A stretch of DNA of 64,000 bases, from assembly GCA_937872465.1 (NCBI GenBank), contig CALMSR010000058.1:1-64000 (forward strand). Reading direction: 5' to 3'. Shown one piece after another: positions 50,590 to 60,869 of the stretch (position 1 is the stretch's first letter; every line of letters starts with the position of its first letter). This DNA comes from an uncultured Paracoccaceae bacterium (GTDB lineage Bacteria > Pseudomonadota > Alphaproteobacteria > Rhodobacterales > Rhodobacteraceae). Made by a program: the position numbers and the translations under genes. A model generated the notes under the pieces. The model ran no database searches. It was given only the letters and a program-made list of their open reading frames with translations, and was not told the DNA's origin.

Positions 50590-52554
50590 ATGAGCAATGC
50601 CGAAGCCGCCTATGCCGCAGCGCTGGAGGTGATCAGGAAGAGCCCTACCCACATCAGGAGCGAATTACACTTCAGTCATCTTCCGGGTCTTGAACAGATC
50701 CCACCGGAAATCGCAGAACACAGATCCATGATTGTCTTGGGATTTGAGAATACCAAGATAACGAACCTCGAACCGATAGCTGGCCTTTCAAACCTAACAG
50801 GCCTTGGCTTGAAGAACACACCGGTTTCCAACCTCGCCCCGATTGCCAACCATACAAATCTGGAGAAGCTACACTTGGATGGGAGCCAGGTCGTTGACCT
50901 AGCGCCAATCCGTGAATTCCGACGACTGAAGGAGCTTTCTCTGAACAAGACCCGGGTTACCGACCTTGGGCCACTCGCGGGCCTTGTCTCTCTCGATGAA
51001 CTCTCGCTGATGCACACTCCAGTAGCCGACTTGCGGCCACTTCGGAACCTTGCTTCCCTTGAGATACTCCGGCTTATCGGTACAGCGGTTGTTGATCTTG
51101 ATGGCCTTCAGGATCTTGTCGGTCTCGAAGTTCTGTCGCTGGGCAGATCGAAGGTCGTCGATCTTAGGCCATTGATGCGCCTCAACACCCTCAAGATCCT
51201 TGACCTCAACAACACACCGGTCTCCGACCTCAGACCTCTCGCAAATCTCACTGGCATTCATGGTCTGTATATCGGCAACACGAAAGTTGCCGACATCGGC
51301 CCAATTCAGCGCTTCAGGGCGCTGAGTTCACTTAACCTTGAACTGACAGCGGTGGCAGATATTGCGCCATTGCGTGATCTCGCTTCTTTGCATTGGCTCA
51401 GGATCACGAATTCACACATCGCGGATATCGGGCCGCTTTCAGGCTGCACCGAGTTGACCATGCTCGACCTGAGCAACACCTCGGTCGATGATCTGCGCCC
51501 GATCAAGGACCTCCCGAAACTGATAGAAGGCTCGCTTGGCTACCGAGGAAATCTAAGCTTCAAGGGCTGCAAGGCCTGCGATCTCGACCCCGAAGGACTG
51601 GGCAAGCTGGCGGAGATCGAAGACGACGACGCCCGCACGCGGCGAACGATCGACTACCTGCAATCCCTCACCGACTGGCCGCCGGTCAATTCCGATCCGA
51701 TCGAAGCTGCGATGCACGGCCCGATCCTCGAAGCTTCGCTGGCCGACCTCGCACTCGTGGAAACCGTCTTCGAGGCCGTTTCCCCGGACCCGCCGCTGCC
51801 GATGGAACGCGGCCCGAACTACGACGATCTGGTCGAGGTGCTGGCCTATGCCGCCGACAGGCTGGCGCGCGCGGATCGTGCCGACCGGTTCGGGATGGCG
51901 CTGATCGACGGCTTCAAGGACTACCGGCGCCGGGTGAAACAGGAGCAACCGAACGGCCGGCTCCTGAACTTCATCGCCGACGCGGTGCGGGCGGTGCTGG
52001 TCGACGATCTTACCGCCGACGCGCTCGACGGATTCGATCGTGGCCAGATCGCCGGCTTCCTCGAGAACCACGATGCGCTCATGCGCGGATGGTTCCCGGC
52101 CGCGCTCGCGCCGGTCGTGCCCGAGCCCGACCTCTCCGCGGAGGTCCTGTCGCGGGAACTTCCGCCAATGGTCCGCGACGCCGAGGCCATGGTCGAGGCC
52201 GGTATCGCGGGCGGCATCTTCGGCGAGAGCGTCCGCACGTCGCTCGCCTATCTGCGCGCCCGCATGGACGCGGCCCTGAAGACGCTCGCGACCTCCGACA
52301 GCGCCGAACGCCTCGCGGTGGCGCTTTCCGACCTGCGCAGGACCGCCGTTCTGGCCGCGGCATGGGTCGGCCGGATCAAGGGCCGACTGATGCAATATGC
52401 CGAGCGCTCCGCGGAATGGGCCAGGGAGAATCCGGTCGCGGCCGCGAGGAACGCGGCCTTTGTCGCCACGGGATTCGGCGCGGCAATCGCCTGGATTGAA
52501 CCGATCTTCAGCGCCCTCTGGCGCTTCGTCAGCCACCTGCCGCTGCCATTCTGA
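50590..52554 (+). CDS. internalin-like leucine-rich-repeat protein with C-terminal membrane segment
   Basis: The 654-residue protein has twelve exact 22-residue leucine-rich repeats (residues 57-320; consensus xxDLxPLxxLxxLxxLxLxxTxV, internalin/SDS22 type), a helical region of ~270 residues without recognised domain, and one hydrophobic segment near the end (NAAFVATGFGAAIAWIEPIF, ~622-641). There is no N-terminal signal peptide, so a tail-anchored protein with the repeats in the cytoplasm is possible. The repeat half is much lower in GC (about 50 %) than the rest of the gene (about 65-70 %), so the gene looks like a fusion of foreign repeats to a local C-terminal part. Start at 50590 is preceded by CACGAGGCCCCG. 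A repeat shared with the AIPR locus lies just downstream. Partner and function are unknown. Confidence 0.8.
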   Translation: MSNAEAAYAAALEVIRKSPTHIRSELHFSHLPGLEQIPPEIAEHRSMIVLGFENTKITNLEPIAGLSNLTGLGLKNTPVSNLAPIANHTNLEKLHLDGSQVVDLAPIREFRRLKELSLNKTRVTDLGPLAGLVSLDELSLMHTPVADLRPLRNLASLEILRLIGTAVVDLDGLQDLVGLEVLSLGRSKVVDLRPLMRLNTLKILDLNNTPVSDLRPLANLTGIHGLYIGNTKVADIGPIQRFRALSSLNLELTAVADIAPLRDLASLHWLRITNSHIADIGPLSGCTELTMLDLSNTSVDDLRPIKDLPKLIEGSLGYRGNLSFKGCKACDLDPEGLGKLAEIEDDDARTRRTIDYLQSLTDWPPVNSDPIEAAMHGPILEASLADLALVETVFEAVSPDPPLPMERGPNYDDLVEVLAYAADRLARADRADRFGMALIDGFKDYRRRVKQEQPNGRLLNFIADAVRAVLVDDLTADALDGFDRGQIAGFLENHDALMRGWFPAALAPVVPEPDLSAEVLSRELPPMVRDAEAMVEAGIAGGIFGESVRTSLAYLRARMDAALKTLATSDSAERLAVALSDLRRTAVLAAAWVGRIKGRLMQYAERSAEWARENPVAAARNAAFVATGFGAAIAWIEPIFSALWRFVSHLPLPF

Positions 52555-52596
52555 TGCGGCCTGCGGATGACCGCCGCGCGTCAACAGCCCGCCCGG

Positions 52597-52640
52597 AAAT
52601 GGCAAGCCGGAATCCAGCCCGTTTCCAGCCGCCGTCCAGC
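52597..52640 (+). repeat. ~42-bp repeat, copy next to LRR gene
   Basis: AAATGGCAAGCCGGAATCCAGCCCG then TTTCCAGCCG, aligned with 7136-7180 beside the AIPR gene. It starts 43 bases after the LRR stop. Confidence 0.6.
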
Positions 52641-52929
52641 TCGAGTTTTTTCCAGACTTTCCAAGGGGCTTATCATCACCGAATTCAAGCGGGCCGATCG
52701 ACCTGAAATCGTGTGACCCCTTGACGGGCCCCGAAAGGAAATCCCGTGGATGCGATCCGCGTGTCCCGCACGGCCTGTTCCGTCACCCGCCGCACCGCCG
52801 GGCGGCCACCGCCGATATGGGCCTGGCCGCGGTACTGCCCCGACTGGCGCCCGATCGGCGCGACCCCTGTCATGCTGGCCGCCTGCCTGCCCGAGAGGCC
52901 GCCCGAGCCCGATCAGCCAAGGCCCCGGC

Positions 52930-52986
52930 CGCGCGATGCCCGCCCGGGCCGCGCGCTGCCCTCATTTGTGGCGGGGCGGTCGAAGG
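52930..52986 (-). repeat. dispersed intergenic element, copy D
   Basis: Read on the minus strand, CGACCGCCCCGCCACAA then GAGGGCAGCGCGCGGCCCGGGCGGG matches the core of copies A-C. It lies in the 549-bp gap between the LRR gene and yggT, which otherwise contains only the 42-bp repeat and small frames that look spurious. Confidence 0.7.
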
Positions 52987-53103
52987 GGAGAGGACGCGCG
53001 CCGGGCGCGATGGCCCTGAGGCTCCGCCGCATCGCCCTTGCGGCCATGGCGGGGCCGGTCTAGGTGTGTGCGCCGGAAAACCTCGTCAGACGGTCACGCG
53101 CCC

Positions 53104-53391
53104 ATGTCTTCGCTCCTGCAGATCCTGCTCCTCGTCCTCGATCTGGCCTGGTGGATCGTGATCGCCCATGTGATCATGAGCTGGCTGATCAATTTCAACG
53201 TGCTCAACCGCAACCAGCCGCTGGTCTGGCAGATCTGGACCGGGCTCAACCGCTTCCTCGAGCCGGTCTACGGGCCGATCCGGCGCTTCCTGCCCGAAAT
53301 GGGCGGGCTCGACCTCTCGCCGATCATCGTGATCGTCGCGCTCTATGCGATCCGGATCGTGCTGATCAACAACGCCGCCGTCTTCCTCTGA
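53104..53391 (+). CDS. YggT family membrane protein
   Basis: The 95-residue inner-membrane protein has two hydrophobic helices and YggT marks: LLLVLDLAWWIVIAHVIMSWLINFNVLN, RFLEPVYGPIRRFLPEMGGLDLSPIIVIVALYAIRIVLI. YggT proteins are linked to osmotic and division functions; the precise role is unknown. Start at 53104 (MSSLLQIL). It converges on the second msrA gene 10 bases away. Confidence 0.9.
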   Translation: MSSLLQILLLVLDLAWWIVIAHVIMSWLINFNVLNRNQPLVWQIWTGLNRFLEPVYGPIRRFLPEMGGLDLSPIIVIVALYAIRIVLINNAAVFL

Positions 53392-53401
53392 CCGCGCGCC
53401 C

Positions 53402-54007
53402 TCAGGGACGCTCCTCGAGAATCAGCGCATCCGCCCCCCAGAGCTGGCGTACGCGGGCGTCCCGGCCGCAGGCCTCGCGGTAGAAGCTGTAGCGAAGCGG
53501 GTTGGTCTCGTGAAAATTCTGGTGATGGGCCTCCGCCGGCCAGAAGGTCTTCGCGGCGAGAATCGGCGTGACGATCTCCTGCCCCAGCCGGTCCCGGGCC
53601 TGCTGCCGGGAGGTCTCGGCCAGGGCGGCCTGATCGGCGTCGAGCACGAAGACCGCGGTGCGGTAGCTCGGCCCGCGGTCGCAGAACTGGCCCGCCGCAT
53701 CGGTCGGGTCGATGCTGCGCCAGAAGACGTGCAGGAGCTGCGCATAGGTCACCGTCTCGGCGTCGAAGGTGATACGCACCGCCTCGTAATGGCCGGTGTC
53801 CTCCCGGGACACCCGGTCGTAGCTCGGGTCCTCCAGATCGCCGCCGGTATAGCCCGAGAGCGTGTCGACCACCCCCGGCACCGCGTCGAAATCCGCCTCG
53901 ACGCACCAGAAGCCGCCCCCGGCGAAGATCGCCGTCTGCAGCGTCTCGGCCCGCGCGGCCCCAAGAGCCGCGACGACAAAGACCATCGCGATCAGGACAT
54001 GCCTCAT
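53402..54007 (-). CDS. msrA: exported MsrA-family protein lacking the usual catalytic cysteine
   Basis: The 201-residue protein has a signal peptide (MRHVLIAMVFVVAALGAARA) and the MsrA fold: SGYTGGDLEDPSYDRVSREDTGHYEAVRITFD, SYRTAVFVLDADQ and TFWPAEAHHQNFHETNPLRYSFYREACG. The motif reads AGGGFWCVEADF instead of AGGCFWCVEADF: residue 32 is Gly (codon GGC at 53914-53912), where MsrA has the nucleophilic Cys. Cys35 remains three residues on, and QFCDRG carries another. I recall homologues with GGFWC, so this may be an alternative-thiol subgroup; otherwise a one-base T-to-G change abolished activity. Start 54007 follows AGAGGTGGGAACG. Confidence 0.8.
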   Translation of the reverse strand: MRHVLIAMVFVVAALGAARAETLQTAIFAGGGFWCVEADFDAVPGVVDTLSGYTGGDLEDPSYDRVSREDTGHYEAVRITFDAETVTYAQLLHVFWRSIDPTDAAGQFCDRGPSYRTAVFVLDADQAALAETSRQQARDRLGQEIVTPILAAKTFWPAEAHHQNFHETNPLRYSFYREACGRDARVRQLWGADALILEERP

Positions 54008-54198
54008 CGTTCCCACCTCTCACCCCGAAGGCCCAGAAGCCGGATGGCCTGCGGATCCGCAACACAAATCCGGGTGAGGGGCGGAACTTTGCGCGATCTT
54101 GGCCGAAACCGCACGCGCGCCGATCCCGTGTCGACGGGGTTGCGGCCCCGGCCGGGGGCGCCGGAGCCCGGCGGGGAGGCCGCTTGCGGCGCCGGGGC

Positions 54199-55416
<1,218 letters not shown>

Positions 55417-55590
55417 GACATTCTCCGCTTGCGTTCCCGCGCGCCCTCTAGGCGGTTTCGCCGGGCGCAGCAAGCGAGAGCGGATCGGGGAGCGCCGGGT
55501 CGCGCCATTTCGGGCCCGACCGTCGTTCGCGCAATGCGCACCGTTTCATCGGGGTTTCGGCCTGACCCGAACCGCCATCCCGCCGAGGCC

Positions 55591-55672
55591 AGGCACCGCC
55601 CGGGCGGGATGGTGACGCCAGCCGCGCCCGGAGCTCGACCTCACAGGGTCACGTTGCCAAATGCGATCCCCC
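55591..55672 (+). repeat. dispersed intergenic element, right-half copy E
   Basis: AGGCACCGCCCGGGCGGGATGGTGA and the later CACAGGGTCACGTTGCCAAATGCGATCCCCC parallel 1908-1989 of copy A, but the core half (CCGCCACAA...GAGGG) is absent. It lies in the 332-bp gap between argG and the alcohol dehydrogenase; no promoter was recognised in the rest of the gap. Confidence 0.6.
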
Positions 55673-55748
55673 TGGCCGCCCGCGCCGGGCGTTGCCAGAG
55701 CCGGCGGAACGCGCGACAAGGGGAGCCTTGCGGCCGGGGAGGGACGGC

Positions 55749-56869
55749 ATGATCGGCGCCATCACCTTCGAAACCACGCCGGCGATCCGCTTCGCGGCGG
55801 GCGCCGCGGCCCACCTCGGGCCGCTCGCCGCGAAGCGCCTCGGGTCGCGCATCCTCTTCGTTACCGATGCCGGACTGACCGGGCTCGGCCTCAACGCGCC
55901 GGCACTCGCGAGGCTCGCGCAGGGCGCGGCGGTCACGGTCTTCGACGCGGTCGAGGCCGATCCCTCGCGCGCGACGCTGATGGCGGCGGTTGCGGCCGGG
56001 CAGGAAGCGACCGGGGAGGTCGGCTTCGGCGGCGGCTCGTCGCTCGACGTGGCCAAGCTCGCGGCCCTCCTGCTCGGCTCGGACGAGGATCTTGACGCCG
56101 CCTGGGGCGTGGGCCTCGCGCGCGGGCCGTGCCTGCCGCTGGTGCTCGTGCCCACCACCGCCGGCACCGGCTCGGAGGTGACACCGGTCGCGATCGTCAC
56201 CGTGGAGGGATCGGAGAAGCGCGGCGTCTCCTCGCCGCTGCTCCTGCCCGATCTCGCATTGCTCGACCCCGATCTCACGCTCGGCCTGCCGGCCGCGACC
56301 ACCGCCGCCACCGGCCTCGACGCCATGGTCCATGCCATCGAGGCCTATACCTCGCGCAGCCCCAACGCCAGCCCGGTCAGCCGGGCGCTGGCCTGCGAGG
56401 CGCTGCGGCTGCTCGGCGCCAATATCGAGCGCGCCGTGGCCGTGGGCGGCGACCGTGCCGCCCGCGGGGCGATGCTGCTCGGCGCCATGCTCGCCGGCCA
56501 GGCCTTCGCCAATGCCCGGTTGCGGCGGTCCATGCGCTGGCCTATCCGATCGGCGGGCTCTTCCACCTGCCGTATGGCTTGTCGAATGCCCTGGTCCTGC
56601 CGCATGTGCTGCGCTTCAATGCGCCGGCAGCAGCAGGTGAATACGCCGCGCTCGCGCCCCTTGCCGGGGCGGGCGCGGATCTGGCGGACGGGCTCGCGGC
56701 GCTCTCGTCCCGCCTCGGCCTGCCCCAGCGCCTGCGGGATGTCGGCGTCGCGGCGGCGGATCTGCCGCGCTGTGTGGAGGAGGCGATGAAACAGACAGGG
56801 TTGCTCGTGAACAACCCCCGGCCGGTCACCGAGGCCGATGCCCGCGCGATCTACGAGGCGGCCTGGTGA
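55749..56869 (+). pseudogene. iron-containing alcohol dehydrogenase with a frameshift
   Basis: Group III Fe-ADH (oxidises short alcohols, NAD-dependent). The first 256 residues read normally: FGGGSSLDVAKLAALLLG (NAD site), VLVPTTAGTGSEVTPVAIVT, DLALLDPDLTLGLPAATTAATGLDAMVHAIEAY with metal ligands, up to AGQAFANA. At CCC 56515-56517 the frame must gain one C to continue as PVAAVHALAYPIGGLFHLPYGLSNALVLPHVLRFN in the +1-shifted frame, which carries the remaining Fe ligands and ends at 56869. A single missing C in a homopolymer could be a sequencing error or a real mutation. The stop overlaps the next gene (GTGA), so translation coupling would be broken if it is real. Confidence 0.8.
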
Positions 56870-57696
56870 GCCGGGCGCCCGCTCCCGGCGCGGTCCGCGT
56901 CAAGCCCAAGGCGCCGGCGCGCAGCCCGGCGGCGCTCAACCGCATCCACCACGAGGGGCCGGACGACCGGCCGCCGCTGGTTCTGGCCCATGGGCTCTAC
57001 GGCTCGGCGCGCAACTGGGGCGCGGTCGCGCGCAGGCTCGCCGCCGACCGGCGCGTGGTGGCGGTGGACATGCGCAACCACGGCGAGAGCCCGCATCACC
57101 CGGACCATTCCTACGAGGCCATGGCGACCGATCTCGCCGGTGTCATCGAGGGGCTCGGCGGCAAGGCCGACCTGCTTGGCCATTCCATGGGCGGCAAGGC
57201 GGCGATGATGCTCGCGCTGCACCGCCCCGATCTCGTGCACCGGCTGGTGGTGGCCGATATCGCGCCGGTGGCCTATCCGCACAGCCAGATCGACCATGCC
57301 ATCGCGCTGCGCGCCGTCGACCTCGACGGCATCGGGCGCCGCGCCGAAGCGGACGCGCGGCTCGCGCCGCTGGTGCCCGATCCGGTGCTGCGCGGATTCT
57401 TCCTGCAGAGCCTCGACATGGGCGCGGAGGGCGCGCGCTGGAAGCTCAATCTCGACGCGCTGATCGCCGACATGCCGCGGATCATGGACTTTCCCGAGAC
57501 CGGCCGGCGCTTCGGCCGGCCCACGCTCTTTCTCGCCGGCGAGACCTCGGACTACATCCAGCCCGGCCACTGGCCGGCGATCCGCGATCTTTTCCCCGAG
57601 GCGCGCCATGCCGTCATCCCCGGTGCCGGCCACTGGCTCCACGCCGACGCCCCCGACGCCGTCATCGATGCGGTGGCGGCCTTCCTGAGGGAGTGA
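56866..57696 (+). CDS. alpha/beta hydrolase, YbfF-like esterase
   Basis: The 276-residue serine hydrolase has PPLVLAHGLYGSARNWGAVARRLA (oxyanion HG, residues ~37-60), VDMRNHGESPHH, DLLGHSMGGKAAMMLALHRPDLV with nucleophile Ser in GHSMGG, and GAGHWLHADAPDAVIDAVAAFL with the catalytic His, the YbfF/acyl-CoA esterase pattern. It begins with GTG 56866, overlapping the dehydrogenase stop (GTGA), which gives a ~25-residue N-terminal tail absent in most homologues. Substrate unknown. Confidence 0.85.
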   Translation: MSRAPAPGAVRVKPKAPARSPAALNRIHHEGPDDRPPLVLAHGLYGSARNWGAVARRLAADRRVVAVDMRNHGESPHHPDHSYEAMATDLAGVIEGLGGKADLLGHSMGGKAAMMLALHRPDLVHRLVVADIAPVAYPHSQIDHAIALRAVDLDGIGRRAEADARLAPLVPDPVLRGFFLQSLDMGAEGARWKLNLDALIADMPRIMDFPETGRRFGRPTLFLAGETSDYIQPGHWPAIRDLFPEARHAVIPGAGHWLHADAPDAVIDAVAAFLRE

Positions 57697-58034
57697 GCCG
57701 GGCGCCACCGGCGGCCGCGTGCGGGCAGCCCCGGAATGGAAAGAAGGACGCGCCCCGCGCGGCCCGCACCGAATTCCCCCGGTCCGGGCTCAGCGTCCAA
57801 TTCTGCGATCCTCACGGCCCATGGCGGCGCGGCTCGAGCGAGACCCAAACGGGCTCCTTGGTCGGGCGCGTCCATTGCAATCGATCCCGCCGCCCTCAGC
57901 CGGCCCAGCGTCGCAAAGGATGTGTGTGACCGCTTCGAACCGGCGCAAGACGGGGCGCCACGCCATTGCCGCTTCGGGCTCGGGCCGCAGCGTCGGTCAG
58001 GCAGAAGGGCCGTCAACAGGATCCATGGCGCGCG
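57697..58034. other. gene-free stretch between hydrolase and lutC
   Basis: 338 bases between the converging hydrolase and lutC. Several frames are open only because the DNA is GC-rich; none has a family resemblance or good ribosome site. No strong hairpin was found. Confidence 0.4.
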
Positions 58035-58682
58035 TCACTCGGGAAGGCCGTCCGTGCCGGTGATGATGACGTGGAGGAATCCCGGCCCGTGGGCGCCGCG
58101 GACGTAGCTGCCCTCGATGTCGGTGGTGCCGCTCGGGCCGGTGATCAGGATGGCGTTGCGCGGGACCGAGGCCGCCTCGAGCCGCGCCGCGTAATCCTCA
58201 AGCCAGGGCAGCAGGGTGGATTCGCGCAGCACGACGATATGGTGCAGCGGCAGGAAGGACAGCAGGATCGGCGCGTCCGGCCCGGAATGAACGACCAGCG
58301 ATCCGCTCTCCGCGATGCCGTAGAGCGCGAGGCCGAGGGCGGCGGGCTCGTCGGCGGCGATGCCGTCATGGGTGGCGATGCCGGTCCAGTCCAGCGCCGT
58401 CAGCGCCGGCGCGGGCTGCAGCGACAGGCCGGCGAGGCCGTGGCGCTCCAGATAGCGCGCCGCCGCCTCGGGGACGGAAGCCATGCCCGCCACGCGCTCG
58501 ACACTGGCGCCGAGCGCGGTGGCCTTGAGGGTGAAGGCCTCGGGCAGGCCCGGCGCGACGAGCGGCGGGCGGCTGCTGTCGGGATCGTCGAGGAGCGCCG
58601 CGGCGGCAGCGGCGACGGAGCGTGGGTCCCCGGCGGGACAGGCTGCGAGAACGGCGGTCAGGATCGTGTCGCGGGCGGTCAT
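58035..58682 (-). CDS. lutC: lactate utilization protein LutC (LUD domain)
   Basis: Third subunit of the LutABC L-lactate-oxidising complex (lactate to pyruvate, cytoplasm). The 215-residue LUD-domain protein has ALGLALYGIAESGSLVVHSGPDAPILLSFLPLHHIVVLRESTLLPWLED and ILITGPSGTTDIEGSYVRGAHGPGFLHVIITG, matching the LutC/YkgG family. Its start overlaps the lutB stop (ATGA). Last gene of the leftward operon. Confidence 0.92.
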   Translation of the reverse strand: MTARDTILTAVLAACPAGDPRSVAAAAAALLDDPDSSRPPLVAPGLPEAFTLKATALGASVERVAGMASVPEAAARYLERHGLAGLSLQPAPALTALDWTGIATHDGIAADEPAALGLALYGIAESGSLVVHSGPDAPILLSFLPLHHIVVLRESTLLPWLEDYAARLEAASVPRNAILITGPSGTTDIEGSYVRGAHGPGFLHVIITGTDGLPE

Positions 58683-60091
58683 TTGCGGCCCCTCTGCTGG
58701 TCGCGGTATTGCTCCATGAAGGTGCGGCCCGAGGGACGCGGCAGGTCGCGATAGGCGGTCCAGCCCCCGGCCAGCGGCAGGCTGCCGATCCAGCCGTCCC
58801 GGCCGAAGGCCCGCAGCGCGCGCACCCCGATCCGGCTGGCGAGGCGGTAGAGCGCGGGCCGATGGGCGACTTGCGCCCAGAGGCCGATGCCCGCACGCAG
58901 CGCGCCGGGCTCCAGCCGCTCGCGCCAGCTGCGCCGGCGCCAGGCGCGCAGCAGCGTCGGGATCGGGATGCCGACCGGGCAGACCTCGGCGCAACGGCCG
59001 TTCATGGTGCAGGCATTGGGCAGGTCGCGCGCGGCCGCCAGCCCGTCCAGCACCGGCGTCAGCACCGAGCCCATCGGTCCGGGATAGGTCCCGCCATAGG
59101 CGTGGCCGCCGATCTGGCGATAGACGACGCAATGGTTCATGCAGGCGCCGCAGCGGATGCAGCGCAGCATCTCCCGGAACTCACCTGCCAGCATCTTCGT
59201 GCGGCCGTTGTCGACCAGCACGATATGCATCTCCTCCGGCCCGTCGGCGTCGCCGGGGCGTTTCGGGCCGCAATGGAAGGTGGTGTATTGCGTCAGCTCC
59301 CCGCCGGTCGCGGAGCGCACCAGGATGCGCAGGAGCGCCATGGCATGGGCGGTCGAGGGCACGATCTTCTCGATCCCCGCGGTGACGATATGGACGCGCG
59401 GCGGCGTGGTGGTCAGCTCCGCATTGCCCTCGTTGGTCACGGTGCAGGTCGCGCCGGTGTCGGCCACGAGGAAATTCGCGCCCGAGATGCCCACATCCGC
59501 GCCGAGGAACTTCTCGCGCAGGACGCGGCGTGCGCTCTGGACCATGGTCGCGGGATCGTCCGCCTCGGGCGGCGGCCGGTGGCTGGCGGTGAAGAGCTCC
59601 GCCACCTGCTCGCGCGTACGGTGCATGGCGGGCCAGATGATGTGGGACGGGGTCTCGCCGGCGAGCTGGATGATATGCTCGGCGAGGTCGGTCTCGACCC
59701 GCTCGATCCCGGCATCGGCAAGGGCATGGGGAAGGCCGATCTCCTCGCCCAACATGGATTTCGACCGGGTGACGACCTTCGCCTTCGCATCCAGGCAGAG
59801 GCGCGTGACGATGGCCCGGGCCTCGGCGTCGTCCACCGCCCAATGCACATGGGCGCCGGATGCGGTGGCGTTCCGCTCGAACATCTCGAGGTAATGGCCC
59901 AGGTTGGCGATGACATGGTCCTTGATCGCGCGGCCGCGGGCGCGGGCGGCGTCGAATTCTGGGAAGGCCGCGACCGCCGCGGCGCGCTTGGCCTCCGCCG
60001 TGCCGGTGGTGCGGTCGATGGCCAGCTTCAGCCTGCGGTCCGCCAGCGCCGCCTTGGCGCGCTCCTTGAAGGGGGGCAGTGCGACGTTCAC
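58679..60091 (-). CDS. lutB: lactate utilization iron-sulfur protein LutB
   Basis: The 470-residue subunit of LutABC has an N-terminal LUD domain (VVTRSKSMLGEEIGLPHALADAGIERVETDLAEHIIQLAGETPSHIIWPA; EKFLGADVGISGANFLVADTGA) and a C-terminal pair of [4Fe-4S] motifs (CIRCGACMNHC at ~310 and MNGRCAEVCPVGIPIP). It begins with GTG 60091, three bases after the lutA stop, with GGAGGG upstream. It overlaps lutC. Confidence 0.93.
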   Translation of the reverse strand: MNVALPPFKERAKAALADRRLKLAIDRTTGTAEAKRAAAVAAFPEFDAARARGRAIKDHVIANLGHYLEMFERNATASGAHVHWAVDDAEARAIVTRLCLDAKAKVVTRSKSMLGEEIGLPHALADAGIERVETDLAEHIIQLAGETPSHIIWPAMHRTREQVAELFTASHRPPPEADDPATMVQSARRVLREKFLGADVGISGANFLVADTGATCTVTNEGNAELTTTPPRVHIVTAGIEKIVPSTAHAMALLRILVRSATGGELTQYTTFHCGPKRPGDADGPEEMHIVLVDNGRTKMLAGEFREMLRCIRCGACMNHCVVYRQIGGHAYGGTYPGPMGSVLTPVLDGLAAARDLPNACTMNGRCAEVCPVGIPIPTLLRAWRRRSWRERLEPGALRAGIGLWAQVAHRPALYRLASRIGVRALRAFGRDGWIGSLPLAGGWTAYRDLPRPSGRTFMEQYRDQQRGRK

Positions 60092-60094
60092 GGC

Positions 60095-60862
60095 TCAGCC
60101 CTCCTCGCCGATGGCGGGGCCGTCCGCGCGGCCCGCCAGCACCTCGACCGCATGGAAGCAGCGGGTCCTCGCGCCGCGCCGGTGCAGCTTGCCGGCCATG
60201 TTCATCAGGCAGCCCAGATCGCCCGCGAGCAGCAGATCCGCCCCGGTGCCCTCGATCGCCTCGGCCTTCTCGGTGACGATGGCGTTCGAGATGTCGGAGT
60301 ATTTCACGCAGAAGGTGCCGCCGAAGCCGCAGCAGACGTCGTTGCCGGGCAGGCCGCGCATCTCGAGTCCCTCGACACGGGCGAGCAGAGCGCGGGGCTG
60401 GGCGGCGACGCCCAGCTCGCGCAGCCCCGAGCAGCTGTCGTGATAGGTGGCGGAGGCGGCAAGCCGCCTGCCGCTCGGCGTATAGCCCAGGACATCGACC
60501 AGGAAGCTGGTGATCTCGTGGGTCTTGGCCGCGAAGGCCTTGGCGCGGGCGGCCCAGTCCGGGTCGCCCGCCAGGAGTTCCGGCCAACCATGCACCATCG
60601 TCGCCGCGCAGGACCCCGAGGGCAGGACGACATGGTCGAACCCCTCGAAGGCCGCGATGGTCTGGCGAGCCAGCCGCGCGGTGTCGCGGTCGTCGCCGCT
60701 GTTGAAGGCCGGCTGACCGCAGCAGGTCTGCGCCTCCGGCACCTCGACCCGGCACCCGGCCTCCTCCAGGAGCTGGATCGCGGCGAAGCCGATCTGCGGC
60801 CGGATGGCATCGACGAGGCAGGTCACGAAAAGACCGACCGTGGGTTGTGGTTGTCCGGACAT
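60095..60862 (-). CDS. lutA: lactate utilization protein LutA ((Fe-S)-binding, CCG domains)
   Basis: The 255-residue subunit has two CCG (heterodisulfide-reductase-like) domains: VEVPEAQTCCGQPAFNSGD (~residue 47) and VCCGFGGTFCVKYSDIS (~175), each with an upstream Cys in CLVDA and DSCSGLREL. Part of the LutABC L-lactate oxidation complex. Start at 60862 follows CTGAGGAAACC. It lies 7 bases after the lactate permease gene in the same operon. Confidence 0.93.
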   Translation of the reverse strand: MSGQPQPTVGLFVTCLVDAIRPQIGFAAIQLLEEAGCRVEVPEAQTCCGQPAFNSGDDRDTARLARQTIAAFEGFDHVVLPSGSCAATMVHGWPELLAGDPDWAARAKAFAAKTHEITSFLVDVLGYTPSGRRLAASATYHDSCSGLRELGVAAQPRALLARVEGLEMRGLPGNDVCCGFGGTFCVKYSDISNAIVTEKAEAIEGTGADLLLAGDLGCLMNMAGKLHRRGARTRCFHAVEVLAGRADGPAIGEEG

Positions 60863-60869
60863 GGTTTCC

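Noticed and set aside
50758..51549. 66-bp periodicity considered as a tandem DNA repeat or CRISPR-like array
   Set aside because: The period is that of the 22-residue leucine-rich repeats; units are too diverged in DNA to be a repeat array.
52746..53063. 105-residue frame between LRR gene and yggT
   Set aside because: Arg/Pro-rich, no homology recognised, overlaps dispersed repeat copy D.
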